Shown: positions 44,354 to 53,830, numbered from the stretch's first letter. The stretch: DNA of 64,000 bases from Coleofasciculus sp. FACHB-T130 (GCF_014695375.1 NZ_JACJOG010000013.1:1-64000); one strand, 5' to 3'. Made by a program: numbers and translations. The notes: generated by a model not told the origin, from the letters alone.

Positions 44354-45667
44354 ATGACGACAGAGCCTAATCCTTCCCAGTCCAATTCACCGTCAAACGC
44401 TCAAGATAGTGGCAATGGTAACAGACCTGCTGTGAACAGCCCGTCGCAGATGCAATCGCTGACACCGTCCGGACGGAACCAATACGAGCAACATTTGGCT
44501 ACCATGCCGCGATCGCTGGTGCTGTCCAAAAAGAATCCAGTTGTTCCGCAAGGAACGCCCATCGTCCTGATAGCGATCGCCTTAGTCATCCTAGGGTTAG
44601 CGATTAATAACTTCTGGATCGGGATATCAGGAGCGATCGTCGGGCTAGTCGTATCGCTGCGGATGCTATGGCTTGGTTTGGAACCCGTGCTGGATGAGAT
44701 GCTACCGCCAAAACAGCGAGCTGTCATCGTCGCCATCGTCGGAACAATCTTATCGCTCATCAGCTTGCTCAAGTTTTCTGGTATCAACCAAAACATCGGC
44801 AAGTGGTTGAACCAGCAAAAATGGGATGAACTCGGTTCCCTGGCAGAATGGACAGGAGCTGTAGGGCAAATTTTCATTGCCGTCATCGCCGTATACGTGG
44901 CGTGGCGACAGTACATTATTTCCAGAGACTTGACCATTCAGCAAAACTCCCTGACCATTCAGCAAAACCTGATTACTCAGCAGCAGACGATCGATACTTA
45001 TTTTCAGGGCATCTCCGACCTAGTATTAGATGAAGAAGGATTGCTCGAAGATTGGCCTCAAGAGCGGTTACTAGCCGAAGGGCGTACCGCCGCTATCTTG
45101 AGCAGTGTAGACGCCAGCGGGAAAGCCAAAATTCTGCGGTTCTTGTCCAGTTCTAAATTGCTAACTCCCCTAGAACGCGATCGCCGCCTAGGTCGAGCTA
45201 TCTTTGACGGACTGGGAGGCTATGCAGAAGACCGCGTCAACGGCGTGCGCGTTATCGACTTAGGAGTCATGTTAGCGAAGGCAGATTTGTCTGGCACCGA
45301 CTTGCGCCGCACAGACTTAAGCGAAGCCAATCTTGTTGGTGCTAACTTAAGCAATTGCGATTTAGTCAAGGCTAATTTCTCTCGCACCATCTTGTATGAA
45401 GCGAATCTTGCCGGTGCCGATTTCAAAGCCACCCGCTTGTTCTATGGTCCGGGGGAAACTGCGACCCCTCGCACTCATACTCAACCTCCCTACGCTAACT
45501 ACAAAACAGGTGCTTATACGGGCGCTGTAGTAGAAAATGCCGACTTCACCGACGTTGAGGGACTCTCGGAAGAACTGCGCCAATATTGTTGTGCTTGGGG
45601 TGGCGAAAAAACCAGAGCCACAATTCCCGGTGGTTGCGAAGGCATTCCTAACAAATTGGAACGATAA
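44354..45667 (+). CDS. Membrane protein with pentapeptide repeats
   Basis: A 437-residue protein. The N-terminus is a Ser/Asn/Gln-rich soluble stretch (1-65). Three membrane helices follow (PIVLIAIALVILGLAINNFW, GAIVGLVVSLRMLWLGL, AVIVAIVGTILSLISLL), then a fourth at WTGAVGQIFIAVIAVYVA. The Gln-rich link ISRDLTIQQNSLTIQQNLI leads to a helical region. Residues 310-370 carry pentapeptide repeats of the A(D/N)LxX form. Repeats of this type form a right-handed beta helix; the function is unknown. A duplicated (D)LTIQQN(S/L) motif lies before the domain. Confidence 0.85.
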   Translation: MTTEPNPSQSNSPSNAQDSGNGNRPAVNSPSQMQSLTPSGRNQYEQHLATMPRSLVLSKKNPVVPQGTPIVLIAIALVILGLAINNFWIGISGAIVGLVVSLRMLWLGLEPVLDEMLPPKQRAVIVAIVGTILSLISLLKFSGINQNIGKWLNQQKWDELGSLAEWTGAVGQIFIAVIAVYVAWRQYIISRDLTIQQNSLTIQQNLITQQQTIDTYFQGISDLVLDEEGLLEDWPQERLLAEGRTAAILSSVDASGKAKILRFLSSSKLLTPLERDRRLGRAIFDGLGGYAEDRVNGVRVIDLGVMLAKADLSGTDLRRTDLSEANLVGANLSNCDLVKANFSRTILYEANLAGADFKATRLFYGPGETATPRTHTQPPYANYKTGAYTGAVVENADFTDVEGLSEELRQYCCAWGGEKTRATIPGGCEGIPNKLER

Positions 45668-45926
45668 TTCGTAGCTGTTAGCGATTAGTCATTAAATAGA
45701 GGGACTTAATTATTTGCCGGATGAGTAGGGCGACTAAGCGTTACTCATCAAACCTTATCAATGTATGGTTTTGTCCCTCAATCCAAACGACAAAATGACA
45801 GGATTAAATTCAGTTATCCTACTTAGTCATCAGTCCTTTGCGATTGACGAAGAGCGAATAAGTAATGACACTTGACCAATGACAGCGATTCACTAAAAGT
45901 TATTGGCGAATCGTTAACAGCTAATT

Positions 45927-46880
45927 ATGAACCCCAAATATTCCTTCATCATTCCCATCTATAACGAAGAGAAAAGCATCCCCGAACTTTATCGGCGGAT
46001 GAGTGCGGTGATGGAGCGGCTAGATGCCCCAACGGAGCTAATTTTAGTCAACGATGGCAGTCGCGATCGCTCTTTGCAAATGCTGCGCGAATTGCATGAA
46101 AAAGATCCGCGAGTTTGCTATCTGAGCCTTGCCCGCAATTTCGGTCATCAGATTGCTGTCACCGCAGGTCTTAATTTTGTTCGGGGTGAAGCAATTGTTA
46201 TCCTTGATGCCGACTTACAAGATCCCCCAGAATTAATTCCAGACATGGTGGAAAAATGGCAACAAGGCTATCAAGTCGTCTATGCTCAGCGCATCAAACG
46301 CCACAAAGAAGGCTGGTTCAAGCGCTTCACCGCCTATGTGTTTTATCGTCTTCTCAAGCGTCTGGCAAATGTAGACATCCCTACCGATACAGGCGATTTC
46401 TGTCTAATGGATCGACAAGTCGCAGATATCCTTAATTCGATGCCTGAGCGCAATCGTTATATCCGGGGACTGCGTTCTTGGGTCGGCTTTCCCCAAACCG
46501 CCGTCTACTTCGAGCGTCACCCCCGCTTTGCTGGCGAGGTGCAGTACACTTTCAGTAAATCTTTGTCCTTGGCAGTGAATGGATTAGTCTCCTTCTCAAA
46601 AGTACCGCTGCGGCTATCTACTTATGTCGGCTTATTCGCGGCAGCGATCGCTCTGGTGATGGCAATATTAGTTCTGTATTGGCGCATTTTTGTCCCCAAT
46701 TCTCCTTTAACCGGGTTTACCCTGATTCTGGTAGCAATTTTCTTTCTCGGTGCCGTGCAACTGGTAAGTATCGGTATCCTAGGAGAATATATTGGGCGCA
46801 TCTACGAAGAAGTCAAAGGCAGACCCCTGTACACTTTAGCGGAAGTGGCTGGTTTTAAAAATGTAGCGAGTCGCAAGTAG
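45927..46880 (+). CDS. GT2 glycosyltransferase, DPM1/GtrB-like
   Basis: A 317-residue relative of the enzyme at 34729-35760: [62 protein letters not shown] and the closing [17 protein letters not shown] are all shared. Two C-terminal helices are present. It makes polyprenyl-phosphate-linked sugars for envelope glycans. No GT39 gene is next to it, in contrast to its paralogue. Confidence 0.92.
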   Translation: MNPKYSFIIPIYNEEKSIPELYRRMSAVMERLDAPTELILVNDGSRDRSLQMLRELHEKDPRVCYLSLARNFGHQIAVTAGLNFVRGEAIVILDADLQDPPELIPDMVEKWQQGYQVVYAQRIKRHKEGWFKRFTAYVFYRLLKRLANVDIPTDTGDFCLMDRQVADILNSMPERNRYIRGLRSWVGFPQTAVYFERHPRFAGEVQYTFSKSLSLAVNGLVSFSKVPLRLSTYVGLFAAAIALVMAILVLYWRIFVPNSPLTGFTLILVAIFFLGAVQLVSIGILGEYIGRIYEEVKGRPLYTLAEVAGFKNVASRK

Positions 46881-47006
46881 AAAAGGAAAGCTTTTTTAAC
46901 GCAAGAAATGTAAATATTTTCATAAAATCTGGCAGAGATACTCTTCAAGTTGAGCAGGCGTTACAAAGTGCGTTAACACAAAGTTAATTGACTACCCTAA
47001 CAGCGC

Positions 47007-48008
47007 TTAAACTAAAATTGTCTGCCCAGTTTCTGCTGAACGACGGGCGGCATCGGCAACTTTGAGGGCGTATAAGCTAGCCTCTGGGGTGACATACAGC
47101 TGTGTGCCTTCAATCAAGTGGTCTAAAACCATGCTGGTGTCTTTGGCAAATAAACCCCGACGCCCTGCCACTTCAATTGGTGTTGTCTCGTTCTCTTTGA
47201 TTAGCTTGCCCTCATCTCCATCGAAAATTAATCCCCCCTGTTCTCCGTGAACCTCAAAACTTCGGGATGGTTGCCAGAGATTTTCCCCTTTTCCATAAAT
47301 CACCTCTGCAACCACGCCGCTAGTAAACTTTAGCTGGGCTGTGCAAAAACAGGATTGGTAGAACGCCCCCTCGCCCCAATACCGTGCTTGACAGCTAACG
47401 GTAGCAACAGTTCCAAACAAATCAGTTAGGCGATGGATGCGAGAGAGGGCACCGCACAGAGGAAAACCAAACAATTCTGGGTGATAAGTCCAGCGTTGGG
47501 GTGCTGGGTGCTGGGGATTGATGGTGCTGTAGCGGGCGTAAAAGACTTCTCCAATTTCGGGTAAGGATTGCCGCAGTGCTTGATGCAAACCGCCCAAAAT
47601 TTCTATATGCTCGACGTGCAGGAGTTGATTGCGATCGCGTGCTAAGGCAATGAGTGCTTCTGCTTCGGCAACGTCCAAGCACAGCGGATATTCGACAATA
47701 ACGTGTTTGCCAGCTTCAAGTGCGGCACGCGCGATCGCTCCATGCTGCTGGTTCACCGTGCAGATGACGATCAAATCGATATCCTCGCGCCCCACTAAAT
47801 CTTCCCAAGATGAAACGGCTTGGCAAGAGTAGGTTTGACTAAATTCCTTTATGCTGTCTGGGGTATGTCCGGCAACGGCTACTAGCTGGGTTCTATCTTG
47901 GGATTGAAATGTTTGCGCCCGGAGTTTAGCTGCATATCCAGTTCCCACCAGCCCGACACCGATTGGGAGCTTGCCAGACCACGCAGGATGAGACACTGAT
48001 GTTGGCAT
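47007..48008 (-). CDS. Gfo/Idh/MocA-family oxidoreductase
   Basis: A 333-residue NAD(P)-dependent dehydrogenase-type protein. Rossmann motif GVGLVGTGYAAKLRAQTFQ is near residue 16. The family Lys of the usual EKP motif is replaced: HVIVEYPLCLDVAEAEALI near residue 110. The C-terminal half has SFEVHGEQGGLIFDGDEGKL. Loss of that Lys suggests altered catalysis or a non-catalytic role. The substrate is unknown. It stands alone between the GT2 gene and petF. Confidence 0.88.
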   Translation of the reverse strand: MPTSVSHPAWSGKLPIGVGLVGTGYAAKLRAQTFQSQDRTQLVAVAGHTPDSIKEFSQTYSCQAVSSWEDLVGREDIDLIVICTVNQQHGAIARAALEAGKHVIVEYPLCLDVAEAEALIALARDRNQLLHVEHIEILGGLHQALRQSLPEIGEVFYARYSTINPQHPAPQRWTYHPELFGFPLCGALSRIHRLTDLFGTVATVSCQARYWGEGAFYQSCFCTAQLKFTSGVVAEVIYGKGENLWQPSRSFEVHGEQGGLIFDGDEGKLIKENETTPIEVAGRRGLFAKDTSMVLDHLIEGTQLYVTPEASLYALKVADAARRSAETGQTILV

Positions 48009-48429
48009 TTTAAAAATGTGTTGTTGCTAACAGTAAAAAATCATCCGGTGATTAATCTCTAAATTTTTCAGTTCATCTGTCTGAATTTAAAGATTAATTG
48101 TTGTTATTAATTCTTTCTATAATTACAGCTAATATATTTACCCCGAAGAAGGTATCTCGATGTTCTTGAGGAATTGTCAGCTGAACATCGTATCACTGGT
48201 CTACCATTCCATTGATAAGTATAAGTAATTAGGATTGAATCTTAAAAGTTTATTACGAATACCATTCACACCATCTATTGATCTCGTGTTGAAGGCTCTG
48301 GTTTTTCCCGTAGTATCTAAAGAGGAAGTGAACCTAGTAAGCAAACCTTTACCTGAGCTTAGTCTAGCGAGGAAGGTCGCTCTACTCTGAATTACTACTG
48401 CCATTTCGACTACTTGAGAGGAACGCTAC
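48009..48429. other. Regulatory region upstream of petF
   Basis: 421 bases without a convincing gene. A weak promoter candidate (TTGAAG at 48289, TAGTAT at 48311, 16-nt spacer) would give a leader of about 110 nt. An inverted repeat CGATGTTC/GAACATCG lies at 48158-48190. The ribosome site GAGAGG precedes the petF ATG. Confidence 0.4.
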
Positions 48430-48726
48430 ATGGCTTATAAAGTAAGGTTAATTAACGAAGCCGAAGGGCTGGACACCACGATTGAAGTTGAAGGCGACGT
48501 CTATATTCTTGACGCCGCAGAAGATCAAGGTCTCGATCTGCCCTACTCCTGTCGCGCTGGTGCTTGTTCAACCTGCGCTGGCAAAGTGACTGAGGGTGAT
48601 ATCGATCAATCTGACCAGTCTTTCCTGGATGACGATCAGATTGAAGCTGGCTATGTCCTGACTTGCGTGGCTTATCCCAAGTCGGATTGCACCATCATGA
48701 CCCACCAAGAAGAAGAACTCTATTAA
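48430..48726 (+). CDS. petF: Plant-type [2Fe-2S] ferredoxin
   Basis: A 98-residue ferredoxin. It accepts electrons from photosystem I and passes them to FNR, nitrite reductase, thioredoxin reductase and others. The cluster ligands are Cys41, Cys46, Cys49 ([16 protein letters not shown]) and Cys79 ([10 protein letters not shown]). The C-terminus HQEEELY is typical of the major PetF. It is monocistronic and followed by terminator-like hairpins. Confidence 0.97.
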   Translation: MAYKVRLINEAEGLDTTIEVEGDVYILDAAEDQGLDLPYSCRAGACSTCAGKVTEGDIDQSDQSFLDDDQIEAGYVLTCVAYPKSDCTIMTHQEEELY

Positions 48727-48794
48727 GAAAACCAGTCAGTGGTTGGTTGTCAGCGATCGCAGACAAGAAAAAACAACGTACAACGGATATCAGT

Positions 48795-48822
48795 AAAAGA
48801 CGCGCTATTATTGGCGTCTTTT
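48795..48822 (+). terminator. Hairpin after petF
   Basis: AAAAGACGC and GCGTCTTTT form a 9-bp stem with a 10-nt loop about 70 nt after the petF stop. The stem's own T-run can act as the U tract. Confidence 0.6.
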
Positions 48823-48928
48823 CAAACCAGCAACTGACTTGTATGGGCGGGTTGATCGATAGGATGGACTATTTACAGATATCTGGATTAAACCCGCCGC
48901 CAAATAACTGACAACTTCTAAGCTTTTT

Positions 48929-48957
48929 AGCAGGGACACTCTTCCAGTGTCCCTGCT
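48929..48957. terminator. 12-bp hairpin between petF and the SpoIID gene
   Basis: AGCAGGGACACT and AGTGTCCCTGCT flank a 5-nt loop. On the plus strand it is followed by TGATTGTTTTC, on the minus strand by AAAAAG, so it is better placed for the plus direction. It lies 10 nt from the end of the convergent SpoIID gene. Confidence 0.6.
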
Positions 48958-48966
48958 TGATTGTTT

Positions 48967-50664
48967 TCAGGAGTTGGGCAACGCTTTTGTATTTTGATCC
49001 GGGCCGAAGGTAATGGACTGATTAAGAGGCTGAATTTGGGCACCAGGATAGTAGAAGTTGAGAATCTGCTGACTTGACCAACCCGCTTTCGCTAAATTGA
49101 ATGCGCCGGTTTGGCTCATGCCGACGCCATGCCCCAATCCGCCCCCAGTAAAGGCATAACCTTTTACGGTTTTGTCTGCGCCATAGATAGGCTGTAGATA
49201 GAAAAGGGTGCTGCGGGGTGGTCGGAAGGCACTGCGGATATCATCCTTATGGATCTCAACCACGCCGGTGTCGGTTTGCACCGCCAGTCGGATAATCCGT
49301 CCGGAGGGCGATCGCTCTGCTACCCGCAATTGCTTAATTGCTTTAAAGGGAGTATGGGGAGTCTTTGTCCGCTTGAGATAAAGCTGCAAATCTTGGGTAA
49401 TCTGAGCGATACTGCTGGCTTTACTCCAGCGAAACCAATTGCCGCCAGTTTCGTGAAATCCTTGTTTCAGGCTGATAAACCGCTGGAAATTTTGTTCTTG
49501 AGCCAAAGACAACTGCGGGTTCCAAATTGTCCCAGATGAATCTACCACGGCTTGGAGATACGGGCGATCTGGGCCATTCCAGACATCATTAAAGGGCGCA
49601 CTGATGCCACCGCTGGTACTGGAATAAAGGGCATCCACCAGTTCATTCTGGTAAGTTAGCACTTGACCTTTCGTCGCCGCGATCGCTTTGTCTGTCGTCG
49701 GTACAGTGCCGGTGAGACCCTTGTAAACTTGGCAGTGGGTGTCTGCACACAGTTCGTACCCATCCACTGTAAACCGCCGTAAGTTCCGCAGTGCATAAGT
49801 CCGAGCAATGATTGCCTGCGCTTCCGCCGCCGCATAGGGGGCACCGCCGTCCAGTTCGTGCGGTACAACGCCCCGCAGATAAATTTCTAACGGTACTTGA
49901 TTGACCAGGGTGTAAGTGCCGTAAGCGTTGGGTTGCAGCCGCAACGAGCCAGCGTAGAGAACGCTATTTTTCGAGTTTTTGCCTTTTGTCACCTGGATCG
50001 GGTTTTTGCCAGGGATAATCTCTATCTGGTCGCGATCGTACCGAAAACCATTCACCACGAGAGACGCTTTGGGCACTTTCTGCACCACTTCCGTCTCCAA
50101 ATACGCAGCGCGATCGCCTTGAGCTTGAAGGTTCTGCAACAGCCAGCGGCGCACTAAAGGCGTTTTATAAACATCGCGTTTTGCCCACACCTGCCAGCGT
50201 TCCGGCTGCGCTACCTCAACCTCAATTCCCTTGGCTTGCCACGCTTTGGCACTGTCTTCCGCCATCTCAAAACTCCGATAAATGCCCAGGACAAGCCGTT
50301 CCTCTAAAGCAGGTGCTGGTAGAGGTTGCATGGTCACTTCTAGCTTGGCACTGGTGGTTTGCAGGGTTTGTTGGCGATCGCCTGTATTAAAGCGCAACAT
50401 CAAGCGATCGCCCGATGTTGCCTGCAACGTCATTTGGTCGGGTTCCTCACCAAATCGCTGCACAACCCCCACTTTCAGTTCCACATCATTGCTACTGGGT
50501 GCCGGTCCAGACGCCGCTGTGAGTCCTATCAGCCCAAACACCGTCAAAATGGTGCGGGACCAGTGACCTAAACGTTTTCCCATCCCAGCCGGACGAGTGA
50601 ATTTCCGACTTTGCGATTTGGTTTTTACCAAATTCTGCCTCAAGGTACATCCCTTTTTTTGCAT
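48967..50664 (-). CDS. SpoIID/LytB-domain protein
   Basis: A 565-residue secreted protein. A basic N-terminus precedes a hydrophobic signal (TILTVFGLIGLTAASGPAPS). An SPOR-like stretch (LVLGIYRSFEMAEDSAKAWQ) is followed by the SpoIID core: LEIYLRGVVPHELDGGAPYA, AEAQAIIARTYALRNLRRF, DALYSSTSGGISAPFNDVWN and GGGLGHGVGMSQTGAFNLAK. SpoIID enzymes are lytic transglycosylases acting on denuded glycan strands; in cyanobacteria the function is likely cell-wall turnover. Convergent with petF. Confidence 0.9.
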   Translation of the reverse strand: MQKKGCTLRQNLVKTKSQSRKFTRPAGMGKRLGHWSRTILTVFGLIGLTAASGPAPSSNDVELKVGVVQRFGEEPDQMTLQATSGDRLMLRFNTGDRQQTLQTTSAKLEVTMQPLPAPALEERLVLGIYRSFEMAEDSAKAWQAKGIEVEVAQPERWQVWAKRDVYKTPLVRRWLLQNLQAQGDRAAYLETEVVQKVPKASLVVNGFRYDRDQIEIIPGKNPIQVTKGKNSKNSVLYAGSLRLQPNAYGTYTLVNQVPLEIYLRGVVPHELDGGAPYAAAEAQAIIARTYALRNLRRFTVDGYELCADTHCQVYKGLTGTVPTTDKAIAATKGQVLTYQNELVDALYSSTSGGISAPFNDVWNGPDRPYLQAVVDSSGTIWNPQLSLAQEQNFQRFISLKQGFHETGGNWFRWSKASSIAQITQDLQLYLKRTKTPHTPFKAIKQLRVAERSPSGRIIRLAVQTDTGVVEIHKDDIRSAFRPPRSTLFYLQPIYGADKTVKGYAFTGGGLGHGVGMSQTGAFNLAKAGWSSQQILNFYYPGAQIQPLNQSITFGPDQNTKALPNS

Positions 50665-50861
50665 GGACTATCTGAGGATAGAAGATTTTTCTTCAAAGCT
50701 GACTCTATATTTTGTCTCAACCTACGCAGCTAGTTGTTCCATCTATTGTGATAGACGCCAGGACGAATAGATCGGGGATGAACGACAATCTTCAGCTTAA
50801 TTTAAAGTATCCAGTTGTCAAGTCGAAGTCATTCCGAGTATGATTTAGAAAGAAACAACAG

Positions 50862-51146
50862 ATGGAGACAGCTACTCGTCCTATGGTAAGGGTGCAAGAA
50901 ATACCCCTGCAAAAGATTCATCGTCCTCTGCCGCGACAAACTGACCAAGCCAAAGTAGCGGCTTTGATGGAATCCATTCAAGAAATCGGTCAGCAAGAAC
51001 CCATCGACGTGCTGGAAGTAGATGGAGAATACTATGGTTTTTCCGGCTGTCATCGATTTGAAGCTTGTCAGCGCTTAGGTCAAGAAACAATTTCTTGCCG
51101 GATTCGCCGCGCACCGCGCTCTGTTCTAAGAATGCATTTAGCTTGA
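50862..51146 (+). CDS. srx: Sulfiredoxin
   Basis: A 94-residue enzyme that uses ATP and a thiol to rescue 2-Cys peroxiredoxin from the sulfinic acid form. The catalytic Cys is in YGFSGCHRFEA near residue 62, and the substrate-binding region is MVRVQEIPLQKIHRPLPR. The ATG at 50862 or the in-frame ATG at 50883 could be used. Its last codons run to within 150 nt of the Dps start on the same strand, forming an oxidative-stress group. Confidence 0.93.
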   Translation: METATRPMVRVQEIPLQKIHRPLPRQTDQAKVAALMESIQEIGQQEPIDVLEVDGEYYGFSGCHRFEACQRLGQETISCRIRRAPRSVLRMHLA

Positions 51147-51295
51147 GTATTCAAAAACAAGCTTTCCAGCTCAAAATTCAGCCTGTACTGCGAATTAGTA
51201 TCCTCGATCGCAGTTTATCTTGTCCTAAGCGTGCAAAGATAATCTACAAAAGTCTGTGCTTTTCTATACACTTCCATCTAAAAGGATCAAGGAAT

Positions 51296-51847
51296 ATGAG
51301 TAGTATCAATCATCATCAACGTCTATACCCAACTAGCATTGACATTGCCGCAGAAACTCGCTCTAAAGTAATCGAGCTTCTAAACCAAACCGTAGCAACC
51401 ACCCTTGACCTAAAAACTCAGGTAAAGCAAGCGCACTGGAATGTCAAAGGGATGGACTTCTACCAGTTACACCAACTTTTTGATGAAATCGCCACTGAGT
51501 TGGAAGAATTCACCGATCTATTTGCCGAAAGAGTCACCGCTCTAGGAGGGTTGGCAATGGGAACGGCTCGGATGGCGGTAGCTGCGTCTATCTTGCCAGA
51601 GTATCCGATTGATATCATCGACGGCAAAGACCACATTATCGCGTTGGCGGAACGCTTTGCACCTTATGCCAAGTCGCTGCGCCAAAATATTGATGCTTCA
51701 GCCGATTTAGGCGATGCCGATACCGCAGACCTTTACACAGAAGTGTCTCGCGCCATTGATAAGCGGTTGTGGTTCTTAGAAGCGCATCTGCAAACTGGAA
51801 CGCTAACCTCTGTTGGCACAAGACAAGCAGTTGCCAGCAAACACTAA
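51296..51847 (+). CDS. dps: Dps-family ferritin-like protein (first copy)
   Basis: A 183-residue Dps miniferritin that oxidises and stores iron using peroxide and can shield DNA. I take ATG 51296 (MSSINHHQRLYP), preceded by AAGGA at 51289-51293; the frame is open from 51065 over the sulfiredoxin end. The ferroxidase motif region is KQAHWNVKGMDFYQLHQLFD (His and Asp), with ELEEFTDLFAERVTALGG carrying the acidic ligands. Its His at the N-terminus (HHQR) is typical of several cyanobacterial Dps proteins. Confidence 0.95.
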   Translation: MSSINHHQRLYPTSIDIAAETRSKVIELLNQTVATTLDLKTQVKQAHWNVKGMDFYQLHQLFDEIATELEEFTDLFAERVTALGGLAMGTARMAVAASILPEYPIDIIDGKDHIIALAERFAPYAKSLRQNIDASADLGDADTADLYTEVSRAIDKRLWFLEAHLQTGTLTSVGTRQAVASKH

Positions 51848-51938
51848 ATTAGCTGTCAGATGGGGCGCACAAGCGGTGTGCCCCTAGGAGCTTTCAACCA
51901 TTAAAGCGCACCTGCGGGGGCTAACTGAAAAAGCAAAC

Positions 51939-52607
51939 GTGGTAAACGAAGCAGATTCCGTACAGCAATTTGCTCACCAGTTACAGCAACTCATGCAACT
52001 GGCGGGGATTTCCAGTTTTAAAGCCTTGAGTCGGCAAGCTGGAGTTTCAGAACGACAAGTCAAGCGACTGCGACTGGGACAAGTTTCGCAGATGCGAGTA
52101 GAAACCCTAATCAAGCTCTCCCAAGCGTTGAAAGTGTCAGTAACCGAGTTACTGACCACCTTTGGGGATAGGAAACCGCCAGCGCTGGGAGAGCAGATAA
52201 ATCGGGAGCATGAGTTGGCGTCTTTACAGCAAGAGTATCAGCTGCTGCGATCGCTCTTAGAACAGCAGCGAGAAACTTTAATGCAGGAATTCCAGATGTC
52301 GAGTCTGCAAGTTTTAGAATCTTTTTTGTTGTATTGGCCTACCGCAGCCGCCAGAGCTTTAGAGAATCCCCAGATGGAAGCTGTGAAATTGCTGCCATTA
52401 GTCCGACCTGTGCAACAGATGCTTTCTCAATGGGGAGTGGAAGCGATCGCATCTGTCGGTGCAGAACTCCCTTACGATCCGCAGTTCCATCAACTCATTA
52501 AAGGAACTGCTCAACCTGGAGAAATTGTGAAAGTCAGTAATCTCGGCTACCGCCAAGGAGAGAAACTGCTGCACCGCGTCAAAGTCAGTGCTATATCCAA
52601 AGCTTGA
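51939..52607 (+). CDS. XRE-type HTH regulator with GrpE-like C-terminus
   Basis: A 222-residue protein, GTG start. Residues 8-70 form a Cro/C1-type helix-turn-helix (FKALSRQAGVSERQVKRLRL, LIKLSQALKVSVTELL). A long coiled coil follows (HELASLQQEYQLLRSLLEQQ). The last ~55 residues look like the GrpE C-terminal beta domain (YDPQFHQLIKGTAQPGEIVK, VSNLGYRQGEKLLHRVKVS). Such fusions suggest a DnaK-linked or stress-sensing regulator. It lies between two Dps genes and is probably their regulator, an inference from position only. Confidence 0.8.
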   Translation: MVNEADSVQQFAHQLQQLMQLAGISSFKALSRQAGVSERQVKRLRLGQVSQMRVETLIKLSQALKVSVTELLTTFGDRKPPALGEQINREHELASLQQEYQLLRSLLEQQRETLMQEFQMSSLQVLESFLLYWPTAAARALENPQMEAVKLLPLVRPVQQMLSQWGVEAIASVGAELPYDPQFHQLIKGTAQPGEIVKVSNLGYRQGEKLLHRVKVSAISKA

Positions 52608-52738
52608 GCCTACCCATCTGACTACGTTCAAACCCACGCAATATCAAGCGCTCGACTAATCTCCCCTTTGGCTGATGAATCCCCTGTATAGATTTGTTGC
52701 ACTAGTAAGAGTGATTATCGCTGGAGAACACAACAATT

Positions 52739-53281
52739 ATGCGTCCTTTAAACATAGGTTTAACAGAAGAGCAGCGTCAAGGCGTGACGGATTTATTAAA
52801 TAAAGATCTGTCGGATGCCTACCTGCTATTGATCAAAACCAAAAAGTACCACTGGGATGTGGTTGGCCCTCAGTTCCGCTCCCTGCACCAGCTATGGGAA
52901 GAACACTACACCGCGTTGACGGAAAGCATTGATGCGATCGCTGAGCGAGTTCGCGCCTTGGGTGGTTATCCCGTAGGAACTGCGGAAGGCTTCCTGAAGT
53001 ACGCTTCTATTAAAGAAGATCCGGGTACTCTTCCCAACGCATTTCACATGGTAGAAAACCTCGTGTCAGATCACGAACTGGTTATCCGCAACCTGCGCGA
53101 ACACATCGATCAGTGCGGTGATAACTTCCACGATCAAGGTACCGCTGATTTCCTCACCGGCTTGATGGAACAACATGAGCAAATGGCTTGGATGTTGCGT
53201 TCCTTCATCGAAGGTGAATCCATTCAGCCAGACGGCAGACTCTCAGCAGAAGGTTTGAAAGTTCCCGTCAACATGAAGTAA
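52739..53281 (+). CDS. dps: Dps-family ferritin-like protein (second copy)
   Basis: A 180-residue Dps/bacterioferritin-like protein, quite different in sequence from the first copy: RPLNIGLTEEQRQGVTDLLN, then the ferroxidase region KKYHWDVVGPQFRSLHQLWE with SIDAIAERVRALGGYPVG, and DHELVIRNLREHIDQCGD. Two Dps types often specialise for different stresses or metals in cyanobacteria. A strong terminator follows at once. Confidence 0.94.
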   Translation: MRPLNIGLTEEQRQGVTDLLNKDLSDAYLLLIKTKKYHWDVVGPQFRSLHQLWEEHYTALTESIDAIAERVRALGGYPVGTAEGFLKYASIKEDPGTLPNAFHMVENLVSDHELVIRNLREHIDQCGDNFHDQGTADFLTGLMEQHEQMAWMLRSFIEGESIQPDGRLSAEGLKVPVNMK

Positions 53282-53303
53282 TTCATTCGGAAAAGTAGAC
53301 ACT

Positions 53304-53340
53304 GAGGAGGTAGATTAAGTTCTACCTCCTCAAGTTTTTT
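53304..53340 (+). terminator. Perfect 11-bp terminator after the second dps
   Basis: GAGGAGGTAGA and TCTACCTCCTC flank a 6-nt loop, followed by AAG and a run of seven T. Start codon ATG of the next gene (53342) lies right after the T-run, with no ribosome site of its own other than sequence in the hairpin (GAGGAGG). Confidence 0.9.
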
Positions 53341-53341
53341 T

Positions 53342-53830
53342 ATGCAGCCAGAACTGAGTCCTACTGAAGCAATTAAATTAGCTAAACAAGTAGCTAATTT
53401 GCTACCATCACCACCACGAATTTATCAGAATCAGAATGGGTGTGTTCAAGAATGGCCTGATTCCCCTGGTTCGGAAAATATTTTAACTTTACAGTATGTA
53501 GGCGGTGTTTGCATTCCAACTGAGTGCTACCCTAAGATAACGCTGCTCACTATTACCTTTGAAGGCGAAGCTGCTAAACAACAAAACGATTCGGTCACTC
53601 TAGTTCAAAAATTAAAGAATAGAATCTTTTCCCAAAAAAGCAATTCCTCCGTTCACTTACCTGTGGGAGGGGAAAACATAATATTTGTTTGTAAGTGGGA
53701 CAGCCCGTATAAAAGAGGGGAACTTAAACACAGTTGGTGGTTTCATGTTGCTACAGACCACCAAGTTAAGTTTATTCTTGAGTCAGGAGATAATTTAATT
53801 TCCTACGATGATGGGCCGCCGCGTTGCTGA
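53342..53830 (+). CDS. Unknown small protein after the dps terminator
   Basis: A 162-residue protein I do not recognise: helical start (LSPTEAIKLAKQVANLLPSP), then beta-type segments (ILTLQYVGGVCIPTECYP, NIIFVCKWDSPYKRGELKHS) and FHVATDHQVKFILESGD. Base use is slightly more AT-rich than its neighbours. The ATG follows the T-run of the preceding terminator, so expression would need readthrough or an internal promoter, or a later start codon may be correct. Confidence 0.65.
   Translation: MQPELSPTEAIKLAKQVANLLPSPPRIYQNQNGCVQEWPDSPGSENILTLQYVGGVCIPTECYPKITLLTITFEGEAAKQQNDSVTLVQKLKNRIFSQKSNSSVHLPVGGENIIFVCKWDSPYKRGELKHSWWFHVATDHQVKFILESGDNLISYDDGPPRC

Noticed and set aside
44401-44937. Minus-strand open frame of 178 codons
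   Set aside because: Antisense to the pentapeptide-repeat membrane protein, whose domains are clear; no ribosome site or family match.
48201-48404. Minus-strand open frame of 67 codons upstream of petF
   Set aside because: Basic, low-information composition, no ribosome site, and it covers the likely petF promoter region.
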